Below the pieces are notes generated by a model. It saw only the letters and a program-made list of their open reading frames with translations. It did not search any database and had not been told where the DNA came from. The position numbers and the translations under genes are program-made. This document shows positions 1-5,740 of a stretch of DNA of 6,871 nucleotides, piece by piece. The stretch covers positions 1 to 6,871 of the forward strand of contig DATKMG010000819.1 of the NCBI GenBank assembly GCA_035541995.1. Reading direction: 5' to 3'. Each line of letters begins with the position of its first letter. The first letter of the stretch is position 1. This DNA is from DATKMG01 sp035541995 (GTDB lineage Bacteria; Acidobacteriota; Terriglobia; Versatilivoradales; Versatilivoraceae).

Positions 1-94
<94 letters not shown>

Positions 95-163
95 GATGGG
101 AGGAATACAGCAGGCCGACAACTTGATCTCCTGATTTGTCAGGAAATCCTACTTTGACCGGGT

Positions 164-205
164 AAGAACAAAACGGCAGACAGCGATCTTTTGGGCTGTC
201 TGCCG
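164..205 (-). terminator. Rho-independent terminator
   Basis: A perfect 11-bp stem, CGGCAGACAGC (174-184) with GCTGTCTGCCG (195-205), encloses a 10-nt loop. Read on the minus strand it is followed directly by TTTTGTTCTT (173-164), a U-rich tail. It is well placed to end transcription of the ParA/ribbon-helix-helix unit before tRNA-Ser. Confidence 0.85.
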
Positions 206-452
206 ACAAGCTAGATATATAGCACGAACCGCGCTGCAAAATCCACAAGAAAGGGGAGTTGCTGGTAGTGGGTCAGTTCCAAGCGCAGAATGCTACAAAG
301 ATGGGGCGTGTACGACCGCGCGTGATGGATGAACACGCGTTCCACCCTCAAGGTAATGTTGCAGCTGTGCCACACATCGGGCTCTTCGGTCAAAGGGTAA
401 TTCTTGCTCCCGATCGCCCTTGGAACATGGCCTCCTACGTCTCATCTTATGG
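206..452. other. Spacer with no supported gene
   Basis: The 247 bases between the stop of the small DNA-binding protein and the terminator hold only short overlapping ORFs on both strands, with no recognisable motif and no convincing ribosome binding site. On the minus strand it would be a long 3' untranslated region of the parA unit. A 6-bp inverted repeat (CGCGTG 319-324, CACGCG 334-339) is the only local structure noted and may be chance. Confidence 0.5.
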
Positions 453-776
453 TCAGGGGCCCCGTTTCTCACGCTGAAAGGACTCCAAAATCTTCCTCGC
501 AATATCCTGATAGGACCTGGCCTCGCTGAAGGCCGGTGCGGACGCTAGGAATCCATCAATCAAAGCCCGGAGCAGCATCGACCGTTTGAACTTCATCCCG
601 GTCGTATGCCGAATCTCCAAACACACCTGATCCAGCGCGTTGACCTGTCGCGGATTCAGCATCACCATGACCTTCTCAACATCCCGGCTCGCAGCAACCT
701 GGTCCGGAGAGGTGTCAAGAGGCGCTCGCCCCGGGTCCACGGTGGGTGAGAATAGGTCCTTCCTTTCTAGCTTTGG
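453..776 (-). CDS. Ribbon-helix-helix DNA-binding protein, putative ParA partner
   Basis: This is a protein of about 107 residues encoded directly after parA. Its central part has ribbon-helix-helix character: a short beta-strand (EKVMVML), a first helix starting at NPRQVNALDQV, a turn near TTGMKF, and a second helix beginning RSMLLRALIDGFL. A charged, flexible N-terminus of about 30 residues precedes it, and a basic C-terminal helix ends REKRGP. Small proteins of this fold often partner ParA ATPases in plasmid-type partition loci, binding centromere or operator DNA and stimulating the ATPase. I chose the GTG at 776, which overlaps the parA stop by 10 nt and has AAGGA 12 nt upstream. An in-frame GTG at 815 would give 120 residues and a 49-nt overlap; a GTG at 740 is also possible. 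The fold call rests on pattern, not on a search, and no family name is assigned. Confidence 0.72.
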   Translation of the reverse strand, partial: PKLERKDLFSPTVDPGRAPLDTSPDQVAASRDVEKVMVMLNPRQVNALDQVCLEIRHTTGMKFKRSMLLRALIDGFLASAPAFSEARSYQDIARKILESFQREKRGP

Positions 777-1528
777 CACTTCAGTAAGAATTCCTTTCCG
801 AAGTACATATAACACAGAGCCCCGACGCTGCCACTATCGTATTCAAAGATGGTTTGGCCGTGGGAGGGGGCCTCCAGCAGTTTCACATTTTGACGAATGA
901 CGGACTTGAAGACCTTGTCCTGGAATTTTTGCCTCAAGAGCTCAAGAATTTCAGACGTCACCTTCATACGCAGATCTACCATGGTTACCAGGATCCCCAG
1001 TAGTTCCACCCTGGCGTTCATGTTCTTCTTGATGACGTCCACGGTCTCCAGCAGGGAATGCAGACCCACCTGTGAGAGGAAAGACGGAGTGACCGTTATG
1101 ATGTAATGGTCAGAGGCAACCAGGGAGTTGATGGAAACGAGGCTGAGTGAAGGGGGATTATCAATTAGAATATGATCATAGTGGGCCCGCACTTTCGTTA
1201 ATTTTTCCTTGAGGATCCTTTCCCGCCCTGTGGTGTCCGCCAACAGGACGTCGGCACTGGCCAAACGCCGATCGGATGGAACTAAGTCCAGATTGGTAAC
1301 ATGGGACGAATAAATGGCCTCCGGAATTTGGCTTCCTTCCATGAGTACGTCGGCGGCAGTTGTCCTGCAGTGACCGTCTCCAAATCCGATGGAAATACTG
1401 GCAAAGCTCTGGGGGTCCAGGTCGATCAATAGAACCTTCTTGCCACTTAGGGCCAAATAGGCCGCGAGATTAACCGCGGTAGTGGTTTTGGCAGTCCCCC
1501 CTTTCATTGAAATCAAAGAGGTAATCAT
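767..1528 (-). CDS. parA: ParA/Soj-family P-loop ATPase
   Basis: A 253-residue cytoplasmic ATPase of the ParA/MinD superfamily. The deviant Walker A motif is KGGTAKTTT (residues 9-17), with signature Lys9 and P-loop Lys14. The A' motif is LLIDLDPQ (33-40) and Walker B is ILIDNPP (120-126, Asp123). The C-terminal family signature EAPSHGQTIFEYD is also present. Family members dimerise with ATP, bind DNA nonspecifically and move or position plasmids, chromosomal origins or protein clusters when a partner stimulates hydrolysis. The N-terminus starts directly at the P-loop strand, with no DNA-binding extension of the kind found in P1/F-type ParA, so it resembles chromosomal Soj and small type Ib proteins. 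The ATG at 1528 is preceded by GGGTGA at good spacing. It is first in a unit with the small DNA-binding gene; no ParB-like gene is visible. Whether it serves segregation or another positioning task cannot be decided here. Confidence 0.93.
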   Translation of the reverse strand: MITSLISMKGGTAKTTTAVNLAAYLALSGKKVLLIDLDPQSFASISIGFGDGHCRTTAADVLMEGSQIPEAIYSSHVTNLDLVPSDRRLASADVLLADTTGRERILKEKLTKVRAHYDHILIDNPPSLSLVSINSLVASDHYIITVTPSFLSQVGLHSLLETVDVIKKNMNARVELLGILVTMVDLRMKVTSEILELLRQKFQDKVFKSVIRQNVKLLEAPSHGQTIFEYDSGSVGALCYMYFGKEFLLKCQS

Positions 1529-1595
1529 AAGTTCACCCGATCAGGGCAACAAGAAAGTGCTTCTAGGGACGATAGTCGACCAGACGACCTTCTTG

Positions 1596-1623
1596 TAATT
1601 CTATAATTCTATCTATCTATAAA
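1596..1623. repeat. AT-rich short tandem repeat in the parA leader
   Basis: Plus-strand TAATTCTA occurs twice in tandem (1596-1603, 1604-1611), followed by two TCTA units and TAAA. It lies between the predicted promoter and the parA start. It could be an iteron-like binding site for the partner protein or simply slippage-prone AT-rich DNA; the copies are too short to decide. Confidence 0.4.
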
Positions 1624-1631
1624 TCGAAAGC

Positions 1632-1660
1632 ATCATTGAAGAATTTCTAGAAAATGTCAA
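1632..1660 (-). promoter_or_regulatory. Predicted sigma-70-type promoter of the parA unit with internal palindrome
   Basis: On the minus strand a perfect -35 box TTGACA (1660-1655) is followed after 17 nt by AATGAT (1637-1632), a 4-of-6 match to TATAAT. The spacer contains the perfect 10-bp palindrome TTTCTAGAAA (1644-1653). A palindrome between the boxes is a usual place for a repressor site, so autoregulation by ParA or the ribbon-helix-helix protein is a reasonable inference. The distance to the parA start is about 100 nt, leaving a fairly long leader. Confidence 0.5.
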
Positions 1661-1697
1661 GGGAAGCAATCGTGTGCTTGTCTGGCGCGCTACTACT

Positions 1698-1808
1698 GCG
1701 GATGAAAATGGCAGGGGAGGGAGCCCTGATTGATTCGTTCCTGAAATCAATCGGGGGCACTTCAATGGGGTCAAAAGCCCACGACAAACCAAAATCAGTT
1801 TGTCGTGG
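1698..1808 (+). repeat. Composite two-hairpin intergenic repeat, copy 1
   Basis: This 111-bp segment matches the reverse complement of 5139-5246 along its length. It opens with GCGGATGAAAATGGC (1698-1712), then forms hairpin A: CCCTGATTGATT (1724-1735) pairs over 12 positions, one of them T-G, with AATCAATCGGGG (1745-1756) around a 9-nt loop. After a linker containing GGTCAAAAGC, hairpin B pairs CCACGACAAAC (1779-1789) perfectly with GTTTGTCGTGG (1798-1808) around an 8-nt loop. The organisation of two neighbouring palindromes with a conserved linker resembles REP/BIME-type elements, but no named family is claimed. It lies in the spacer between the VWA gene and parA. Confidence 0.85.
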
Positions 1809-1869
1809 CTACCAAAACTCTGCATGGAAGTGGGCCATGGGCCTTTCAAGGTCACCAAGGGAGATGAAA

Positions 1870-1947
1870 TTGGTAGGGCGCGGTGTCCCCACCGCGCCCC
1901 TTTTCAGAAGCGAAGTGAGGACGGCTGGGGCCAGCCGTCCCTACCAA
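1870..1947. repeat. Nested double-hairpin element (three-way-junction potential)
   Basis: An outer 9-bp inverted repeat, TTGGTAGGG (1870-1878) with CCCTACCAA (1939-1947), encloses two GC-rich hairpins. The first is GGGCGCGGTG (1876-1885) with CACCGCGCCC (1890-1899) and loop TCCC. The second is GGACGGCTGG (1919-1928) with CCAGCCGTCC (1931-1940). The stems share bases with the outer repeat, so the forms compete or breathe at the junction. An 18-19-nt linker separates them. It differs in sequence from the element at 1698-1808, though CTACCAAAA follows both (1809-1817 and 1941-1949). Confidence 0.8.
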
Positions 1948-1961
1948 AAACACATTTTCAT

Positions 1962-1988
1962 AAAAGGAACGGCTCTGCCTTTCCTTTT
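1962..1988 (-). terminator. Candidate terminator at the end of the VWA gene
   Basis: AAAAGGAA (1962-1969) and TTCCTTTT (1981-1988) form an 8-bp stem. It continues after one mismatch into GGC/GCC around a 3-nt loop. The hairpin starts within the VWA stop codon. Read on the minus strand the 3' arm ends TTCCTTTT, giving a partial U tract, and another T run follows at 1950-1946. The arms are mirror-like, so it could act in both directions. It is weaker than the hairpin at 174-205. Confidence 0.5.
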
Positions 1989-3243
1989 AGTGGATGGTCT
2001 TGACCTTCTTCTCCATGTAATCCATCAACAGATACTGGCCCAGTGTGTAGGGAGTAGTGAAGTAAGCCTTCCCGCGGCACATTTCCGTAACCTTACGAAT
2101 AAAACTTACCAGGTCATAGTCTCGGGCGAGCATAAAAGTATTAATCAGGATGCCTGACCTGCGACAATTGGCAACTTCCTTGAGCGTTTCAGCCACAACG
2201 TGAGGGTCGAGGCCAAAAGCATTCTTATAAATGTGCCCATCCTCCCGGGTCAACGCCGAGGGTTTGCCATCGGTAATCATAATAATTTGCCGCATGTCTT
2301 TCCGTTGGCGGGCCAGAATCCGCTGGGCCAACCGGAGCCCTTCCCGGGTGTTCGTGTAATAGGGACCCACCTGGACTCTCGCCAACTGCCGCAAGGGTAG
2401 TTCTTCTGCAGAGTCATGGAAGAGAACGGCGTGGAGTGTATCTCCCGGGTACTGCGTGCGAATCAGATGGGCCAGAGCCAAAGCCACTTTCTTGGCGGGG
2501 GTGAACCGGTCTTCGCCATAAAGAATCATGCTGTGGCTGCAATCTAGAAGCAAGACCGTCGCGCAGGAACTCTGATATTCAGACTGGCGAACCTTAAGAT
2601 CCTGATAGTCGACGTTCAAGGGAACCGCCAATCCGTCGCGCCGGATTGTCTCGAGCAGGGTTCCACTGACATCCAGATTCAACGTATCTCCAAACTCGTA
2701 GGCCTTAGTGGATCCTGAACTCTCAATGCCGGTAGAGAGGTCGCGTGTGTCGTGGCGTCCAAAGCTGCTCTTTCCCAGCGAGCCTAACAGGTCTCGCAGA
2801 GTGTTGTATCCCAGGAAATCCAGGCCTTTTTCCGTCAGTTCGAATCTCACTTCCCCGATTTCCATATCCTCGTGACCCATGCCGACGGGGACGCCCTCTA
2901 CCTCGGGGTTGGGCTGGTCCTCGAAGGAGATGTATCCTTCCTGTCGAAGTCGCTCGATCAGTTTTTGAACCAGTCGGGAAAGCCGGCTAGTCTGCTCCTC
3001 AGCCGAACCTTCCAGCAGTTTCTCCAGTAATTCTTCGGGAAAGAGTTGATGGTTCAGAATGGCATCGAGGATGGCTTCGTGCAAAGCTCTTAAGTTGTGG
3101 TCCTGACCCGGCTGAGCGTAACCATAGTAATCCTGGAAGAAGCCGCTCTCGAGGAGGTAGTCGGAGATCTTGCTCAGCAGTTCCTCAAGGCTCAAGGATT
3201 CCAGGTCAAGCCCTGTGTATTTTGAGTATTTGATCGTTTTCAT
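1987..3243 (-). CDS. VWA-domain protein, partner of the MoxR/ChlI-like ATPase
   Basis: A 418-residue protein without signal peptide or membrane segment. Residues 1-110 are helical and acidic. About 130-200 carry a conserved-looking segment (FELTEKGLDFLGYNTLRDLL, then EFGDTLNLDVSGTLLETIRR). From about 228 there is a von Willebrand factor A domain with an intact metal-ion-dependent adhesion site: Asp234, Ser236 and Ser238 in DCSHS, a threonine in TNT (297-299), and Asp325 in ITDG. It should bind a divalent metal and contact a client or the ATPase. From memory it resembles the uncharacterised VWA proteins of COG4867, which occur beside ChlI-like ATPases. The ATG at 3243 lies 3 nt after the ATPase stop with no good Shine-Dalgarno, so translation is probably coupled. 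The client is unknown; CoxE-, ViaA- or ChlD-like roles are analogies only. Confidence 0.92.
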   Translation of the reverse strand: MKTIKYSKYTGLDLESLSLEELLSKISDYLLESGFFQDYYGYAQPGQDHNLRALHEAILDAILNHQLFPEELLEKLLEGSAEEQTSRLSRLVQKLIERLRQEGYISFEDQPNPEVEGVPVGMGHEDMEIGEVRFELTEKGLDFLGYNTLRDLLGSLGKSSFGRHDTRDLSTGIESSGSTKAYEFGDTLNLDVSGTLLETIRRDGLAVPLNVDYQDLKVRQSEYQSSCATVLLLDCSHSMILYGEDRFTPAKKVALALAHLIRTQYPGDTLHAVLFHDSAEELPLRQLARVQVGPYYTNTREGLRLAQRILARQRKDMRQIIMITDGKPSALTREDGHIYKNAFGLDPHVVAETLKEVANCRRSGILINTFMLARDYDLVSFIRKVTEMCRGKAYFTTPYTLGQYLLMDYMEKKVKTIH

Positions 3244-3246
3244 GAT

Positions 3247-4725
3247 TCAGTTGTAGGTTCGTTTGGCCCGTCCGGGGGGCGGTTCGTAAAGAGGTTCGGT
3301 TCGCTTCTTTTCTGTTGCGAAATACCCTTTTTCCTCATCCCGGCTGATCTTGCGCAAGGCGTAAAGGCCGTCGAGGATAAACTCGCAGGCCGACACCAGG
3401 AATGGCAAGTCGTCTTTCTTCTTTACTCCCAAGGCTCCTGTCCTCTCAATGAGACCCTGGATGGCTTTCAGCTGTTGGAAGCTCTGTTCTGCCGGGATCA
3501 TATCGGTCAACCTCAAAGTCCCGCCCAAATCGAACCAGTTGACGATTTGCTGGAAATCATTCACGTCAAAATGGCGAGTGAAAGCCGCCCCGACCGCCCC
3601 CCGGATCAGATCGAGCACTACTTTATCAACACCTTTCAGTTCTCCTTCGTACTCCAACTCGATCTTTCCGGTCATCGAAGGCAGGGCCGCATACACGTCA
3701 CTGATACGCGGAACAATGCGCCCCTCCTTCGTTAAGATAGCGCGGCGCTCGGCATTTGAAACCACGTTTTCCAGGACAGAGATAGGCAGCCTCTGGCTGA
3801 CCCCGGACCGTTTATCCACCTTCTTATCTTCCCGGGCCTGAAAGGCGATCAATTCGACAACCTCTTTGATAAACGGCGGGACAAACAATCGCTCATTGGC
3901 ATACCGACTCAACCAGGCCTGTTGTTCGCTGATGGCAATCCCTTGTTCCAGGGTGGTGGGATAGTGAGTTCGAATCTCAGATCCAATGCGGTCCTTCAGC
4001 GGTGTGATGATCTTGCCTCGCGCCGTATAGTCTTCGGGATTTGCGGTGAAGACCATCACAACGTCCAACAACAGGCGAATCGGATAGCCTTTAATCTGGA
4101 CATCACCCTCCTGCAGAATGTTAAACAAGCCCACCTGAATCTTTCCGGCCAAGTCGGGCAATTCGTTGATAGCGAAGATGCCGCGGTTGGAGCGAGGGAG
4201 AAGTCCATAGTGGATGGTGAGTTCGTCAGAGAGATGAAGTCCGCCACGGGCCGCCCTGATTGGGTCTACATCCCCAATGATGTCAGCGATGGTGACATCC
4301 GGGGTTGCCAACTTCTCAACATATCGGTCGGCCTTGGAGAGGAATTCGACAGGAGCCACGTCTCCCTGCTCTTGCAGGGTTATCCGGCAGGCGCGGCACA
4401 AAGGAGCAAACGGGTTGTCGCTGATCTCGCAACCAGCCATAACTGGTATTTCGTCGTCCAGGAAGTCCGTCAGGCTCCTCAGAATCCGCGATTTGGCCTG
4501 GCCACGTAATCCTAGCAGGATCATGTTGTGTCGCGACAGAATAGCATTGACGATTTGAGGAATGACAGAGTCATCAAAGCCTACGATCCCGGAGAATAGG
4601 GATTCACGATTTTCCAGTTTTCGCACGAGGTTAGCCCGCATTTCGTCTTTGATCGTGCGTTTCAGCATGGCCGGAGTTCCCCACCTGCTTGCTTTGAGTT
4701 CGCCCAGCGTTTTTGGCTTAAGCAT
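3247..4725 (-). CDS. AAA+ ATPase, MoxR / magnesium-chelatase ChlI-like
   Basis: A 492-residue cytoplasmic AAA+ ATPase. Walker A is GLRGQAKS (72-79), the Walker B region is GIFAINELP (182-190) with Asn187-Glu188, sensor 1 is Asn229 in TANPEDY, Arg246 in PLKDRIG is the likely arginine finger, and Arg312 in QRLPIS is a sensor 2 candidate. An insertion after Walker A contains Cys99 and a CRAC pair (110-113), which might bind metal. The segment LSDELTIHYGLLPRSNRG is typical of ChlI-like members I can recall. About 130 residues follow the AAA+ core, longer than minimal MoxR. Such ATPases form rings that remodel or load metal into a partner through a VWA protein, and that gene follows after 3 nt. 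No tetrapyrrole genes are present, so chlorophyll synthesis is not implied. The ATG at 4725 has GGAG 7 nt upstream (4736-4733). Confidence 0.93.
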   Translation of the reverse strand: MLKPKTLGELKASRWGTPAMLKRTIKDEMRANLVRKLENRESLFSGIVGFDDSVIPQIVNAILSRHNMILLGLRGQAKSRILRSLTDFLDDEIPVMAGCEISDNPFAPLCRACRITLQEQGDVAPVEFLSKADRYVEKLATPDVTIADIIGDVDPIRAARGGLHLSDELTIHYGLLPRSNRGIFAINELPDLAGKIQVGLFNILQEGDVQIKGYPIRLLLDVVMVFTANPEDYTARGKIITPLKDRIGSEIRTHYPTTLEQGIAISEQQAWLSRYANERLFVPPFIKEVVELIAFQAREDKKVDKRSGVSQRLPISVLENVVSNAERRAILTKEGRIVPRISDVYAALPSMTGKIELEYEGELKGVDKVVLDLIRGAVGAAFTRHFDVNDFQQIVNWFDLGGTLRLTDMIPAEQSFQQLKAIQGLIERTGALGVKKKDDLPFLVSACEFILDGLYALRKISRDEEKGYFATEKKRTEPLYEPPPGRAKRTYN

Positions 4726-4732
4726 ATATTTA

Positions 4733-4736
4733 CTCC
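4733..4736 (-). promoter_or_regulatory. Ribosome binding site of the AAA+ ATPase gene
   Basis: GGAG on the minus strand lies 7 nt before the ATG at 4725 and fixes the start. No convincing promoter boxes were found further upstream. Confidence 0.7.
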
Positions 4737-4765
4737 ATGGATCCTTTTTCTTTCTTAGCCCGATC

Positions 4766-5068
4766 TCAGGATTCAGCCGGTAGCGCGGACATGATCATGA
4801 GTCTATATTTCCATTCTAACGTTTGCTTGAGGGTATGGGAAATTATAGGCCCTAATCCTGAAAAGTGACAACGCTTACCACGAATTGATAAAGACTGAAT
4901 CAGGTCTTTGCTCATTGCTCCGCCAGGATACAGAATTCTGTGGTAAAGGGGACTCCACCGTGTTTCCACCGTGAATGGTGCCACCTCCATGAGAAGAACC
5001 ACGGGAAGCGCAGTGCCTGTAATTTCAGAAAAATCGTGCATGATTGCGGCTTTTTGCCGAAAATGCAT
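4766..5068 (-). CDS. Doubtful small ORF upstream of the AAA+ gene
   Basis: The spacer 4726-5138 has one minus-strand frame open for over 400 bases, ending with TGA at 4768-4766, 40 nt before the ATPase start. The longest version begins with GTG at 5194 inside the composite repeat, so its first residues are repeat DNA and that start is unlikely. The ATG at 5068 (100 residues, beginning MHFRQKAAIM) has a weak AGGAT about 10 nt upstream and is used here; an ATG at 5041 is equally possible. The product shows no motif, signal peptide or domain that I recognise, and codon use does not clearly favour coding. It may be a lineage-specific leader gene of the operon, a decayed gene or chance. Otherwise this spacer shows nothing. 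Confidence 0.2.
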   Translation of the reverse strand: MHFRQKAAIMHDFSEITGTALPVVLLMEVAPFTVETRWSPLYHRILYPGGAMSKDLIQSLSIRGKRCHFSGLGPIISHTLKQTLEWKYRLMIMSALPAES

Positions 5069-5138
5069 TGAGGTTGATATCCTTGGGTTGGCAAAGTCAA
5101 ACGCTGGATTCACTCTTTCATGAAGATCAAGTTTTAGG

Positions 5139-5246
5139 CACGACAAACCGCTTTTGGTTTGTCGTGGGCTTTCGACCACAAATGAAAAACCCACGATGAA
5201 TTCAGACTACGAATTCATCGTGGCTACCCCAGCCATTTTCATCCGC
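5139..5246 (-). repeat. Composite two-hairpin intergenic repeat, copy 2 (inverted)
   Basis: This is the reverse-orientation copy of 1698-1808. From its 5' side on the minus strand it has GCGGATGAAAATGGC (5246-5232), then hairpin A, a perfect 13-bp stem of CCACGATGAATTC and GAATTCATCGTGG (plus-strand arms 5191-5203 and 5211-5223) around 7 nt. The linker contains GGTCGAAAGC. Hairpin B is a perfect 11-bp stem of CACGACAAACC (5139-5149) and GGTTTGTCGTG (5156-5166). Both stems start with CACGA and end with TCGTG, so the two halves may derive from one ancestral palindrome. It ends 28 bases before the phosphatase start and may overlap that operon's promoter region. Confidence 0.87.
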
Positions 5247-5274
5247 GATGGCGCATTGAGAATTGAAATAGGTC

Positions 5275-5715
5275 ATGAGCCACTTTCACAAAAGCGATCT
5301 TATGGTCGTCAAACAAGTCCTGTTCATTTGTATCGGTAATTCATGTCGCAGTCCCATGGCCGAAGGATTCGCCAATTATTACGGTCGGGGCTGGCTGACC
5401 GCATTCAGTATCGGGAGTCACCCCGCCGGCTTCCTCATGCCTAATACAATCAAGGTCATGCAGGAAAAGGGGATTGATATTTCCTCGCAGAGTTCTAAAG
5501 GCCAGGAGTCCGTCGACCTGAAAAGGATGAATTGGATTGTGATCTTGGAGTCGTCTCTTGCCGGTTTCATTGACCCCCTCCCACCTCGAACTGAGTTACT
5601 TCACTGGTTTTTGCCGGATCCGGTGGGGGAATCTATCGAGTTCTATCGGGAGGTCAGAGATCAAATCGAATTGAAGGTGCTGGACTTTCTTGAGAAAGTC
5701 AGAAAGAGCGCTTGA
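5275..5715 (+). CDS. Low-molecular-weight phosphatase / ArsC-fold protein
   Basis: A 146-residue cytoplasmic protein with the low-molecular-weight tyrosine phosphatase fold. The phosphate-binding loop follows the first strand: CIGNSCRS (19-26), matching CX5R with nucleophile Cys19 and Arg25. AGFLMPNTIKVMQEKGIDIS (51-70) matches the usual region after it, and LPDPVG (113-118) supplies the likely general acid Asp115. Sequence style is close to thioredoxin-coupled arsenate reductases. However, the only cysteines are 19 and 24, both in the loop; the two downstream redox cysteines of those enzymes are absent, the equivalent stretch reading ILESSLAGFIDPLPP. A phosphatase role is therefore favoured over arsenate reduction. 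The start at 5275 has a short AGG 3-4 nt upstream; the ATG at 5302 is an alternative that trims nine residues. Proline dehydrogenase follows after 25 nt, with no arsenic-resistance neighbours. Confidence 0.88.
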   Translation: MSHFHKSDLMVVKQVLFICIGNSCRSPMAEGFANYYGRGWLTAFSIGSHPAGFLMPNTIKVMQEKGIDISSQSSKGQESVDLKRMNWIVILESSLAGFIDPLPPRTELLHWFLPDPVGESIEFYREVRDQIELKVLDFLEKVRKSA

Positions 5716-5740
5716 ATCTACGCCCTAGTCCAGGAATGCT

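Noticed and set aside
211..502. Short ORFs on both strands after the small DNA-binding gene
   Set aside because: No ribosome binding site, no motif, and mutual overlap; taken as noise in a 3' spacer.
640..1106. Plus-strand ORFs over the parA unit
   Set aside because: They are antisense to genes with clear ParA and DNA-binding motifs and encode low-complexity, motif-free products.
1698..1947. CRISPR array
   Set aside because: The palindromes are not regularly spaced identical repeats with unique spacers, and no cas gene is present.
1613..2157. ORFs running through the repeat-rich spacer
   Set aside because: They translate hairpin DNA on both strands; the longest (plus, 1654-2157) runs through both repeat elements and into the antisense of the VWA gene.
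3247..4725. Magnesium chelatase of chlorophyll synthesis
   Set aside because: No tetrapyrrole gene is nearby, and the partner is a short VWA protein rather than a ChlD with its own AAA+ domain.
3449..4783. Plus-strand ORFs of up to 195 residues opposite the AAA+ gene
   Set aside because: They are shadows of a strongly conserved ATPase on the minus strand and show no domain of their own.
1698..5246. Composite transposon formed by the two inverted repeats
   Set aside because: No transposase or integrase lies between or beside them, and I see no target-site duplication at the outer ends. Reported only as flanking repeats.
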